DNA of 32,186 nt from an uncultured Thiodictyon sp. (GTDB lineage Bacteria > Pseudomonadota > Gammaproteobacteria > Chromatiales > Chromatiaceae), in assembly GCA_903837595.1 (NCBI GenBank), contig CAILVI010000449.1, positions 1-32,186 of the forward strand, in the 5' to 3' direction. The translations under genes were made by a program, and so were the position numbers. Shown piece by piece: positions 1-8,193 of the stretch. Numbering within the stretch: the stretch's first letter is position 1; the number at the start of each line of letters is the position of its first letter. The notes beneath the pieces are model-generated. The model was not told where the DNA came from. It was given only the letters and a program-made list of their open reading frames with translations, and ran no database searches.

Positions 1-395
1 ACATCCCCGTAGTCGCCCTCGGCGACTGCCCCGGATACCTGATTGGTTCCGACCAGGACTGGAAGGGCATCCTGCGCCACGGCGCCAAGCTGCTCTTCGC
101 CTGGGCCGACGCCTCGATCCCGCTGATTTCGGTCATGCTGAGGAAATCTTACGCCGGCGCTCATTACGGAATGCTCGATAAGGGCATCGGCGCCGACCTG
201 GTCTTCGCCTGGCCGACGGCCAGAATCACGATTGTCGGTGCGGAAAGCGCCGCCAGCGTTATCTTCGCCCGGGAAATCAGGGAGTCCGCCAACCCGGCCG
301 AGACGAGGGCCAAGAGAATCTAGGAATACTCCGATCTCTATGAGAATCCTTACGTGGCCGCATCCCGGGGCTGCGTCGATGACGTGATAATGCCG
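1..395 (+). pseudogene. Acyl-CoA carboxylase carboxyltransferase (PccB/AccD-like), 3' remnant with in-frame stop
   Basis: The frame entering from the left edge reads like the C-terminal half of a biotin-dependent acyl-CoA carboxylase carboxyltransferase subunit, which moves a carboxyl group from biotin to an acyl-CoA. Visible hallmarks are a DCPGYLIGSDQDW-type loop, then IIRHGAKLL-like (ILRHGAKLLFAWADAS), then AGAHYGM and the FAWPTARI segment. A TAG at 321-323 interrupts the frame. The same frame continues after it with the family ending (ENPYVAASRG, then VDDVI), so this is one gene broken by a nonsense codon. The similarity stops near 395, where DUF3160-like sequence begins in another frame. 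The 5' part lies outside the window. Family recognition is firm; the acyl-CoA substrate cannot be told. A sequencing error at the TAG is the main alternative, but the abrupt fusion next to it favours real decay. Confidence 0.8.
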
Positions 396-684
396 AGAAC
401 TCGCCCTGTCGAACCCCGACCCCATGCCCAAGATCGCCGACGTGGCGGGTGATGGCCCCTATCTGATGGCCGCGGTGGGCCGCCCCATGGAGTGGGATCA
501 GGTGGTGCCCTTCTATGGGCGCCGGCAACTGGTCAAGGGAGGCGTCTATTCGTTCTATGAGTTTGCCTCGCCGCGGCTACTGGATGACGCCGCCTGGCGC
601 GAGATGCTCGGGAGCCAGGCCCATCCCGCCTGGATCGCACCCTTCGTGTCGCACCAGACCCTACCCGAGGGGGACCCGTTCTGA
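391..684 (+). pseudogene. DUF3160 protein, C-terminal fragment
   Basis: The frame opens after a TAA at 388-390 and ends in TGA at 682-684, with an ATG at 424. About 95 residues resemble the extreme C-terminus of the DUF3160 family, normally a large secreted protein of several hundred residues. The features are an ADVA segment, a 'VGRPMEWDQVVPF' strand pair, then GGVYSFYEF and a closing 'LLDDAAWREML' helix. The N-terminal bulk is missing and the fragment is fused to the carboxylase remnant, so it is almost surely non-functional. Its stop codon overlaps the likely CTG start of the capA-like gene, which suggests the two were once translationally coupled. The family call rests on the conserved YSFYEF ending; the function of DUF3160 is not known. 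Confidence 0.6.
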
Positions 685-2152
685 GCGCAACGCGGGCCGC
701 GTTCGTCCTGGTCCTGCTGCTGTGCGCAGCCGGGGCCGGCGCCGGTCAGGATCGCCGCGGCCTGGCGGGGGTGCCCGGTGAGGTCCGGCTCATCTTCACC
801 GGCGATATCCTCTTGTCGCGCCAGGTCCAGGCGCAGATGCAAGAGACCGGCCGGGGACCCTGGGACGATTGGCCGCCGCTCTTGCGCCAGGCCGATTGGG
901 TCCTGGGCAACCTGGAGGGCGCGGTGGGTGACGGCACGGACTGCTCGCACCGGCCCCGGCCCTGCTTTGCCATCCCGGCAGCCGCGGTGCGATACCTGAG
1001 CGCGGCGAGCTTTCGCACCCTGGGGCTCGCCAACAACCATGCCGGCGATCTTGGCGCGTCGGGATCAGGGCCACCACGCAGGCACTGACCGGTGCCGGAC
1101 TGGACAGTATCGACTTCGACGGCTCGCCGCGCTTTGTCCGCCTGGGCGGCGCAACCCTGGGACTGGTCGCCTTCTCCATGGTGCCGGATGCGCAGGGCAG
1201 ACGCCTCACCCTACCGTCGTGGCTGCTCGCGCAGCGGCTGCGCCTGGCCCGCCGCCTGGCGAACCTGGTGGTGGTCTCTGTGCACTGGGGAACCGAACTG
1301 TTGGACTGGCCCACGACCGAGCAGCGCCAGGCGGCACGCTGGCTTATCAGCCAGGGCGTGGACCTGATCGTCGGTCACCATCCCCATGTGGTCCAGCCGG
1401 CGCAATGCCTGGACGGCAAGCCGGTCTTCTATTCACTCGGCAATCATGTCTTCGACCAGAAATACCCGGCCACCAAAGAGGGCGCGCTCGCTGACTGCCG
1501 GATCGGCCAGGGACGGCTGCGCTGCGGCCTCATGGCCACTCAAACCCCGCCTGGGGGTGCCTTCCCGCGGCTGGTGCCGGCGACTGCGCAAACCCCTTCA
1601 CCGCTCGACTCCTGCACCGTCACCCTAGGCGCCGATTTCAGCGCGGCCGGTCTCACGCTGCGGCCAGTGTCAGTCGACTCGGACACGGCAGGTGAACACC
1701 CGCGGATCGCGCTCACGGCCTTTGAGTCAGACCAACCGCGTTGGCAAACCCGACCACTGGAACTCCTGGCCCTGGACGCCGGCCGGCTCGCGGGACCGGC
1801 GGCCCCGCCCCTGCTGCTGACCCTGGAACGGCACCCCTCCTCGCTCGACCAGGCGGACAACCCGCGCCCCTATGTCTACGCGATCTCGCCCAAAGGGCTG
1901 ATCGCCCGTTGGCGCGGGAGCGCCCTGGCCTGGCCGCTGCTCGACGCCACCGTCTCGCCAGACGACCCCGGGGTCCTGTGCGCCCTACACCGCGGCGACT
2001 CCTTTCTGCTGCCGGACCCCGCGACGACGCGCACCCGGGTAGCCGCCTATCGCTGGAACGGCTTCGGCTTCTCCGGGCTGGACGAGCCGGCAGCGCTCGC
2101 CGGCTGCCGCGGGATTTGGGCCGAGACGATCGGCCACCCGGGTGGCGGATGA
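681..2152 (+). pseudogene. CapA-family (poly-gamma-glutamate synthesis type) protein, frameshifted
   Basis: CapA-family proteins are metallophosphatase-like proteins linked to capsule polyglutamate synthesis. The first part (681-1063) has a signal-peptide-like hydrophobic stretch (FVLVLLLCAAGAGAG), then LIFTGDILLSR, GNLEGAV and ANNHAGDLGASG. A run of only three G at 1061-1063 breaks the frame. One more base would give the expected continuation (IRATTQALTGAG), which is found in the next frame and runs to TGA at 2150-2152 through VVVSVHWGTE, VDLIVGHHPHVVQP and FYSLGNHVFDQ. The most plausible start is CTG at 681, overlapping the upstream TGA and preceded by CGAGGGGG. The last ATG-initiated open part starts only at 1178 and lacks the first metal-binding motifs. 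It is either a true frameshift mutant or a one-base sequencing error in a G-run. The C-terminal third, about 200 residues, is not recognised. Confidence 0.8.
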
Positions 2153-2187
2153 TCCGTGTCTGCTACGACTTCATTCTTGAGGAAAAA

Positions 2188-2204
2188 TGACCCCAACGGG
2201 GTCA
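2188..2204 (+). terminator. Short GC hairpin after the capA-like gene
   Basis: TGACCCC and GGGGTCA form a perfect 7-bp stem around an AAC loop, 36 nt past the capA-like stop codon. It is followed by TACATA rather than a T-run, so it could be a weak terminator or part of the adjacent palindromic repeat cluster. Confidence 0.4.
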
Positions 2205-2210
2205 TACATA

Positions 2211-2370
2211 CCAGCCCAGGGCAACGCCCTGGGTTGTGGCAGTTGAGTTGAACCGAGCCCTGTAAGGGCGTGACATACAGAATTGGTCGATAAGCCGGAA
2301 ACCGATGTCACGCCCTTACAGGGCTAATGGAAAATATCGCCCTATTCCAGGGCGTTGCCCTGGACTGGCA
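2211..2370. repeat. Nested palindromic intergenic repeat
   Basis: Two 21-nt arms at 2256-2276 and 2305-2325 are perfect reverse complements with a 28-nt loop; the core is AGCCCTGTAAGGGCG. They are flanked on the outside by two further palindromes of the type CCAGGGCnnnGCCCTGG at 2215-2233 and 2347-2363, which are also mutually inverted. The whole is a symmetrical nested structure without a reading frame. It looks like a REP/MITE-type non-autonomous element. The family is not named here because no terminal motif or target duplication could be fixed. Confidence 0.65.
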
Positions 2371-2423
2371 TGTTGCGCCCCTGCGGAGCTTGGATTCGAC
2401 TTGGTTACCAATCTAACCACGGC

Positions 2424-2609
2424 TCAGGCCGCATTGACCTGCTCGACAATCTGTTCGCGCAGAAACTCGGGTGCGAAATCGGCGCCGTTGTCCCAGGCAA
2501 CCGTGTTCCCTTCCAACCGGAAGGCGCGGAATCGGGCCGGGTCCTTGAGTGGCTCAAACAGGTCCCCGTAGAGTTCGGGAGCCAAGGGGAAGGTCCTTTC
2601 GTCTTGCCG
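2424..2609 (-). pseudogene. DUF2442-like protein, C-terminal fragment
   Basis: On the minus strand an open frame of 61 codons follows a TAA at 2610-2612 and ends with TGA at 2424-2426. It reads PLAPELYGDLFEPLKDP, then FRLEGNTVAWDNGADFAPE and FLREQI. This is the typical second half of DUF2442 proteins, small proteins often found beside DUF4160 or toxin-antitoxin genes. There is no ATG in the open part and the N-terminal half is missing, so it is probably a remnant. A TTG start within the fragment is possible but would leave only the C-terminal half. No partner gene lies beside it. Confidence 0.55.
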
Positions 2610-2675
2610 TTAGGGCTGCCAGATTGTAGCGCGAAGCACGGGACGACCGCCCATCCCGGCCATTCGCCCCGACGA

Positions 2676-2759
2676 CTCCGCGGGAGTGGCATCTGGTCGC
2701 GCCGCGACGCCGCCGCGACCCGCAAGGCCCGATCGCGGCCAGATGCCGCTCCCGCGGAG
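2676..2759. repeat. Imperfect inverted repeat, REP-like
   Basis: Arms at 2676-2701 and 2734-2759 are reverse complements apart from about two mismatches. Their core is CGGGAGYGGCATCTGG, with a 32-nt GC-rich spacer. The CGGGAGCGGC motif recurs in the hairpin at 11324-11345. The element sits between the DUF2442 remnant and the ABC operon and overlaps no credible gene. The rest of 2610-2887 holds nothing else recognisable beyond the leader of the ABC operon. Confidence 0.6.
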
Positions 2760-2887
2760 GGAACCTAAACATTTAGTCACTTGACCCCGCCCGCCCCACT
2801 GTTGACTCTATCTCACCTTACAGTTGCGGCCGGTCTGCCCCGCGGACCCGGCCACCCCATCAACAGAACCAGACACGGGAGTCATGC

Positions 2888-3850
2888 ATGATCGAGGTTC
2901 GAAACTTAAGCCGTAGCTACGGCACGCTCAAGGCCGTGTCGGAGGTCTCCTTCGACATCGGCCACGGTGAGATCGTCGGGCTGCTGGGCCACAATGGGGC
3001 CGGCAAGACCACCATCATGAAGATGCTGACCGGCTACCTGGAGCCGAGCGGCGGGACCATCCGCATCGACGGACTCGCGCTCGCCGAGCACCGCCGCGAG
3101 GTCCAGCGCCGGGTCGGCTATCTGCCGGAGAATTGCCCGCTGTACCCGGAGATGACGGTCCTGGACTCGCTCCAGTACCAGGCGGTGCTGCACGGACTAC
3201 CGACCCGCGAGCGGCCCGCCGCCATCCGCCGGGCGGTGCAGCGCACGGCCCTGGAGGCCAAGGCAAGTGCGGAGGTGGGAACCCTCTCGCGCGGCTACCG
3301 GCAGCGCCTGGGGGTGGCACTGGCCATCCTGCACAGCCCCAAGATACTGATCCTGGACGAGCCCACCAATGGCCTGGACCCGACCCAGATCCAGCACATG
3401 CGCGAACTGATCCAGGAACTGGCGTGCGACGCCACCGTCATCGTCTCCACCCACATCCTCCAAGAGGTCGAGGCGGTGTGTCAGCGGGTGCTGATCATGA
3501 GCGGCGGGCGCCTGGCGCTCGACAGTGATCTGAACGCTGTCGGCCGCAGCCCCCGCCTGCTGGTGACCCTGGACCGCCCCGCGGCGGAAGGTGAGGCCAT
3601 GCTGGCCGCCCTGCCGGGGGTGAGTGCCGCCACCCTGCTCGACACCGACGCGGCCTGTCACCGCTTCGCCCTCACCCTGGCCGACGCCCAGGCCGCGGCC
3701 CCGGGCGTGGCCCGCGCCGTCGCGGCACGCGGCTGGGACCTGTTTGCACTGGAGCCGGAGCGCCGTGACCTGGAGGCCCTGTTCCGGGCCATCTCCGAGT
3801 CGGCGCAACTCACGCCTATCGCCGCGCCCAAGGAGGCTGCCCATGTCTGA
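2888..3850 (+). CDS. ABC transporter ATP-binding protein (GldA-like)
   Basis: This 320-aa ATPase energises the membrane partner encoded next to it. Seen in the sequence: Walker A GHNGAGKTT with lysine 40, the signature LSRGYRQR, Walker B ILILDEPTNGLD and the H-loop STH. An extended C-terminal region of about 90 residues follows, as in ABC-2 type exporters of the GldA/CcmA group. The start at 2888 is chosen because GGGAG lies just upstream and the family begins MIEVRNLS. The gene overlaps the start of the permease by 8 nt (ATGTCTGA), which indicates translational coupling. Together with the next two genes it forms the Gld-like module known from gliding bacteria but widespread elsewhere. The transported substrate cannot be inferred. 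Confidence 0.92.
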   Translation: MIEVRNLSRSYGTLKAVSEVSFDIGHGEIVGLLGHNGAGKTTIMKMLTGYLEPSGGTIRIDGLALAEHRREVQRRVGYLPENCPLYPEMTVLDSLQYQAVLHGLPTRERPAAIRRAVQRTALEAKASAEVGTLSRGYRQRLGVALAILHSPKILILDEPTNGLDPTQIQHMRELIQELACDATVIVSTHILQEVEAVCQRVLIMSGGRLALDSDLNAVGRSPRLLVTLDRPAAEGEAMLAALPGVSAATLLDTDAACHRFALTLADAQAAAPGVARAVAARGWDLFALEPERRDLEALFRAISESAQLTPIAAPKEAAHV

Positions 3851-6770
3851 CATCCTGCGCATCGCCCGCAAGGAGCTGTCCGTCTTTTTCGGCTCCCCGG
3901 TCGCCTATATCTTCATCGGCGCCTTCCTGGCCGTCTGCCTCTTCGTGTTCTTCTGGGTCTCCGCCTTCTTCGCGCGCAACATCGCTGACGCCCGCCCGCT
4001 CTTCGAGTGGATGCCGGTCCTGCTGATCTTCCTCTGCGCGGCGCTGACCATGCGCCTGTGGAGTGAGGAGCGCCGCGCCGGGACGCTGGAGACCCTGCTC
4101 ACCCTGCCGGTGCCGACCTGGCGCCTGGTCGCGGCCAAGTTCCTGGCGGCGTTGACCCTGGTGGCCATCGCGCTGGTACTCACCCTGCCGCTGCCGGCGA
4201 CGATTGCGCTCTTGGGGCCACTCGACTGGGGTCCGGTGCTCGGCGCCTATGTGGCGACCCTGTTGCTCGCGGCGGCCTATCTGTCCATCGGGCTCTTCGT
4301 CTCCGCCCGGACCGACAACCCCATCGTGGCACTGATCGGCAGCGTGCTGCTCTGCGCCATCTTCTATCTGCTGGGTTCCGAGGCCCTAACCAACCTCTTC
4401 GGTAACCGGGGGGCCGAGGTCCTGCGCCTGCTGGGCAGCGGGTCGCGTTTCGACTCGATCACCCGCGGGGTGATCGACCTGCGCGACCTCTATTATTATC
4501 TGAGCATCGTCGGCACCTTCCTGGCGCTCACCGTCTACAGTCTGGAGCGGCTGCGTTGGGCCGCGGACAGCGACCGCCCGGAGGGTCACCGCCGGCTCAC
4601 GCTGATCACCGCGCTGGCCGCCGCCAACCTGCTGGCCGCCAACCTGTGGCTCAACGCCATCGACAGCGCCCGCACCGATCTGACCCAGGGCAAGCTCTAC
4701 ACCATCTCCGCCGCGACCCGGGGCTATCTCGATCAACTCCAGGAACCGCTCCTGATCCGCGGCTATTTCAGCGCCCAGACCCATCCGCTGCTCGCCCCGC
4801 TGGTCCCCCAGATCCGGGACCTGCTCAAGGAATATCAGGTGGCCGGAGGCGGCCATGTGCGGGTTGAGTTCGTCGACCCGGCGGACCACCCGGACCTGGA
4901 GCGGGAGGCCGGCGAGCAATACGGCATCCGCCCGGTGGCCTTCCAGACCGCCAGCAAGTACCAGGCGGGCGTGGTGAACTCCTACTTCGACGTGGTGGTG
5001 AAATACGGCGACCAATTTGAACACCTGAGCTTCCAGGACCTGATCGAGGTCAAGGCCCGCGGTGAGACTGAGCTCGACGTGCGCCTGCGCAACCCCGAAT
5101 ACGACCTCACCCGTGCCATCAAGAAGGTGCTCTATGGCTATCAGGGCGGCGGCGACCTGTTCGGCGGGCTCAAGGCCCCGGTGAAACTGCGTGCCTTCAT
5201 CTCCGGCAAATTGCCGGAGCCCCTGCCCGGCCTGAGTAACGATCTCACGGCGCTGCTTGGTGACATGCAGGCCAAGTCCAATGGCCGCTTCAGCTTCCAG
5301 GTCCAGGACCCGGGCACCGACAAGACCCTGGCCCGCGAGGTCAAGGAGCGCTTCGGCTTCAAGCCGCTGGTGATCGGTCTGGTCGACCCGAGCCCCTTCT
5401 ATTTCTATCTGGTCCTGGAGTCCGGTGCGCGGGCCGAGCCGATCCCCTTGCCCGCATCATTGGACAAGGCGGGGTTGCAGCGCGCCATCGAGGCCGGCAT
5501 CAAGCGCTTCGCCCCCGGCGTACTGCGCACCCTGGCGGTCTATACCCCGCCCCAGGCCGGACCCGAGTTCAGGATGCCGGCGCGCCAGTCCGCACCCTTT
5601 GGCCAGCTCCAGCAGCGCCTGCGTGATGGCTTCAACCTGAAGGAGACCGATCTCAAGTCCGGCCAGGTCCCGGAGGATGCAGACCTGCTGCTGGTCTTGG
5701 GGCCGGAAAACCTCGACCAGAAACAGCAGTTCGCCATCGACCAGTTCCTGATGCAGGGGGGCACCACTCTGGTGGCCGCCTCCACCTTCAATGTGGAACT
5801 CGGCCGCGGAGCCATCAGCGCCCGCCCCCAGACCACCGGACTGGAGGACTGGTTCGCGGTGCAGGGACTCACCCTGGGCAAGTCGCTGGTGCTCGACCCC
5901 CAGAACACCCCCTTCCCGATCCCGGTGCAACGCAGCCTGGGCGGTTTCATGGTGGAGGAGGTCCAGACGGTCGACTATCCCTATTTCCCCGACGTGCGCG
6001 CCGACGGCCTCGCCGCCAACTCTGGGATCACGGCCAACCTGGGTCAGATCACCATGAACTGGTCCTCGCCCATCCAGATCGACCCCGCGAAGACCAAGGG
6101 GCGTACGGTCACCACCCTGATCCACAGCTCCGCCGGGGCCTGGACCAGCGACTCCAAGGTGATGCAGCCGGACTTCAAGGCCCATGGCAGCCTGGGCTTT
6201 GCGCGCGGCAAGGATCGCGGCACCCAGGTCTTGGGCGTCGCGCTGGAGGGGCGCTTCGAGTCGGCCTTCGCCGGCAAGCCCTCACCCCTGGCAGACGTGG
6301 CCCCCGCGGCGGCCAAGCCGACGGACCCCAAAGACCCAAAGGCGGCCCCCAACGCGACCCCGGAGCAACCGGATGCCAAGAAGGCCATGGCCGCGGGGGT
6401 GATCGAGTCCTCCCCAGACACGGCGCGTCTGATCCTGATCGGCTCCCAGAGCTTCCTCACCGACATCGCCATCAGCTTGGCCAGCGAGGCGACCCAGACC
6501 CGGTATCTGAAACCCATCGAGCTGATCCAGAACGCGGTCGAGTGGTCGCTGGAGGACCGCGGCCTGCTGGCGCTGCGCGGGCGCGGCCAGTTCAGCCGAC
6601 TCCTCAAACCACTGAGCCGCGAGGGGCGCATGGTCATCGAGTATCTGAACTACGCCCTGGCACTGGGTGGTGTCGCACTGCTCTATGGGCTCGCCCGCCG
6701 GGCGCGCACCCGTCGCGACCTGGCCCAGGCACGCTATCTCACCCCCGCCAAGTCCGAAGGGAGGGCTTAA
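3843..6770 (+). CDS. Fused ABC-2 permease (GldF-like) and GldG-like auxiliary protein
   Basis: The protein has 975 residues. The N-terminal ~245 residues are an ABC-2 permease: it starts MSDILRIARKELSVFFGSP and has about six hydrophobic segments, with the EERRAGTLETLLTLPV motif typical of the GldF family. Another membrane segment near residues 256-275 is followed by a large GldG/ABC-auxiliary domain (about 280-900, starting with DLTQGKLYTIS). A final membrane helix near 938-960 is followed by an Arg-rich cytoplasmic tail. GldF and GldG are usually separate proteins, so this is a fusion. A proline/alanine/lysine-rich linker lies near residues 815-855. The start at 3843 is chosen over upstream codons because it restores the canonical permease N-terminus and the 8-nt overlap with the ATPase. 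It probably forms the membrane and extracytoplasmic part of the exporter. Confidence 0.88.
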   Translation: MSDILRIARKELSVFFGSPVAYIFIGAFLAVCLFVFFWVSAFFARNIADARPLFEWMPVLLIFLCAALTMRLWSEERRAGTLETLLTLPVPTWRLVAAKFLAALTLVAIALVLTLPLPATIALLGPLDWGPVLGAYVATLLLAAAYLSIGLFVSARTDNPIVALIGSVLLCAIFYLLGSEALTNLFGNRGAEVLRLLGSGSRFDSITRGVIDLRDLYYYLSIVGTFLALTVYSLERLRWAADSDRPEGHRRLTLITALAAANLLAANLWLNAIDSARTDLTQGKLYTISAATRGYLDQLQEPLLIRGYFSAQTHPLLAPLVPQIRDLLKEYQVAGGGHVRVEFVDPADHPDLEREAGEQYGIRPVAFQTASKYQAGVVNSYFDVVVKYGDQFEHLSFQDLIEVKARGETELDVRLRNPEYDLTRAIKKVLYGYQGGGDLFGGLKAPVKLRAFISGKLPEPLPGLSNDLTALLGDMQAKSNGRFSFQVQDPGTDKTLAREVKERFGFKPLVIGLVDPSPFYFYLVLESGARAEPIPLPASLDKAGLQRAIEAGIKRFAPGVLRTLAVYTPPQAGPEFRMPARQSAPFGQLQQRLRDGFNLKETDLKSGQVPEDADLLLVLGPENLDQKQQFAIDQFLMQGGTTLVAASTFNVELGRGAISARPQTTGLEDWFAVQGLTLGKSLVLDPQNTPFPIPVQRSLGGFMVEEVQTVDYPYFPDVRADGLAANSGITANLGQITMNWSSPIQIDPAKTKGRTVTTLIHSSAGAWTSDSKVMQPDFKAHGSLGFARGKDRGTQVLGVALEGRFESAFAGKPSPLADVAPAAAKPTDPKDPKAAPNATPEQPDAKKAMAAGVIESSPDTARLILIGSQSFLTDIAISLASEATQTRYLKPIELIQNAVEWSLEDRGLLALRGRGQFSRLLKPLSREGRMVIEYLNYALALGGVALLYGLARRARTRRDLAQARYLTPAKSEGRA

Positions 6771-6773
6771 GTC

Positions 6774-8117
6774 ATGGAACTTAGCACCAACATCCGCAAC
6801 CGCCTGCACGACTGGCTGGGCAGCCTACGCGCACCGGTGGCCTTCTACCCGGCCATCCTGCTCGGCGCCCAAATCGTCCTGGCCATCGGCCTGACCTGGG
6901 CCGCCCGCGGCACCCTGGACCCGAGCGCCGGTGAGAACCACCTGCTCACCTTCGACCCCAAGGCCATCACCAGCCTGCGGATCGAGGGGACCGGTGAGAC
7001 CCTGACCCTGAACCGCAGCAAGCAAGGCTGGGTGATCGGGGACATCAAGGACTTCCCCGTCGAGGGGACAAAGGTCCAGGCGCTGCTGGACAAGCTGGCC
7101 GGGCTCAAGCGCCCGCTGCCGGTCGCCACCAGCGCGGCCGCCCAGCGGCGGCACAAGGTGGCGGACGAGGGCTTTGAGCGCAAGCTCACGCTCGAGGCAG
7201 GCGGCAAGCCGGTCGCCACCCTGATCATGGGTGACTCACCCGGGTTCAAGCGCCAGTTCGCCCGCCCGGCCGGGGACGCCGCCGTCTATGATCTCGACCT
7301 GCCGCTGTTCGAGGTCTCCAACCGCCGGGACGACTGGTTGCAGCACGACACTCTGAAACTGGATCAGGAAAAGATCACCTCCATCGCCGCCGCCGACTGG
7401 ACCCTGACCAAGGACAAAGACGGCTGGCACCTGGCGGGCACCACGGACAAGCCGGACGCCGCGACCGTCACCAGCCTGCTCGCCCGGGTGGGTAACCTGG
7501 GCTACCGCGGCGTACTGGGCATTGAGGACAAGCCCGAGTACAACCAGGCCACCCCGGCCCTGGATCTCACGGTACAACTGGCCGACGGCAGCCGCCACAT
7601 CTACCGCATCGCCCAGGCCAAGGACAGCAAGGACTATGTGCTCAAGGTCGCCGACCGGCCCTGGTACTTCAAACTCTCGGAGTTTGACCTGGAGGGGGTG
7701 CTCGGCCTCAACCGGGACAAGATCTTGGGGATCGCGCCCAAGGTCGCCCCGCCGGCCGCCGCCGCCCCACCGGCAACGGGCGTCCAGGCGCCAGGCGCAG
7801 CTACATCAGCCGGCGAACCGGCCCCGCCAGCGGTCGGGACGCCGGACGCGAACGCGCCAGCCGGTGAGCCGGCCCCGCCAGTGGCCGGGGCGCCAGGCGC
7901 GGACGCACCGCCCGTCGATCAAGCCCTGCCCGAGGCGGGACCGGAAGACGCGGACGCGGCGGCCGCCGCCATGGCCGCCGCCATGGCCCAGCCGGAGAGC
8001 GCAGCCGAGGGCGAGCTTGGGCCCATCGAAGGCCAGGAAGAATCGGCCGACCCGCAGGAGGGCGACCTAGTCGCGCCGGCCGAGGACCAGGCACCGCCGG
8101 CACCCGCCGCCAACTAG
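6774..8117 (+). CDS. DUF4340 domain protein of the Gld-like ABC operon
   Basis: This 447-aa protein starts 3 nt after the permease stop, with GAAGGGAGGG as a strong ribosome binding site. An N-terminal membrane helix (about residues 20-45, FYPAILLGAQIVLAIGLTW) anchors a DUF4340-type region of repeated beta-rich units. LTFDPKAITSLRIEG and WLQHDTLKLDQEKITSI are characteristic. DUF4340 proteins regularly follow GldG genes and are thought to be partners of that ABC complex. The last ~120 residues are low-complexity Ala/Pro/Gly/Glu with irregular 'AGEPAPP' repeats, probably a disordered tail in the periplasm. Its exact role is unknown. The operon seems to end here, since a hairpin follows. Confidence 0.82.
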   Translation: MELSTNIRNRLHDWLGSLRAPVAFYPAILLGAQIVLAIGLTWAARGTLDPSAGENHLLTFDPKAITSLRIEGTGETLTLNRSKQGWVIGDIKDFPVEGTKVQALLDKLAGLKRPLPVATSAAAQRRHKVADEGFERKLTLEAGGKPVATLIMGDSPGFKRQFARPAGDAAVYDLDLPLFEVSNRRDDWLQHDTLKLDQEKITSIAAADWTLTKDKDGWHLAGTTDKPDAATVTSLLARVGNLGYRGVLGIEDKPEYNQATPALDLTVQLADGSRHIYRIAQAKDSKDYVLKVADRPWYFKLSEFDLEGVLGLNRDKILGIAPKVAPPAAAAPPATGVQAPGAATSAGEPAPPAVGTPDANAPAGEPAPPVAGAPGADAPPVDQALPEAGPEDADAAAAAMAAAMAQPESAAEGELGPIEGQEESADPQEGDLVAPAEDQAPPAPAAN

Positions 8118-8130
8118 CGCGATGGACAAG

Positions 8131-8155
8131 GATCGGGGGCGTCCCGCCCCCGATC
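8131..8155. terminator. Bidirectional GC hairpin between convergent genes
   Basis: GATCGGGGGCG and CGCCCCCGATC make a perfect 11-bp stem with a 3-nt loop. It lies 13 nt past the DUF4340 stop and 38 nt past the convergent lysR stop. There is no T-run, but position and stability suit transcription termination for both strands. Confidence 0.6.
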
Positions 8156-8193
8156 CGACGACAACGGTCACGGGGCAGGATGCCCTCATTGCA

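Noticed and set aside
3624-3842. N-terminal extension of the permease gene
   Set aside because: It overlaps the ATPase gene in another frame; ATG 3843 gives the canonical permease start.
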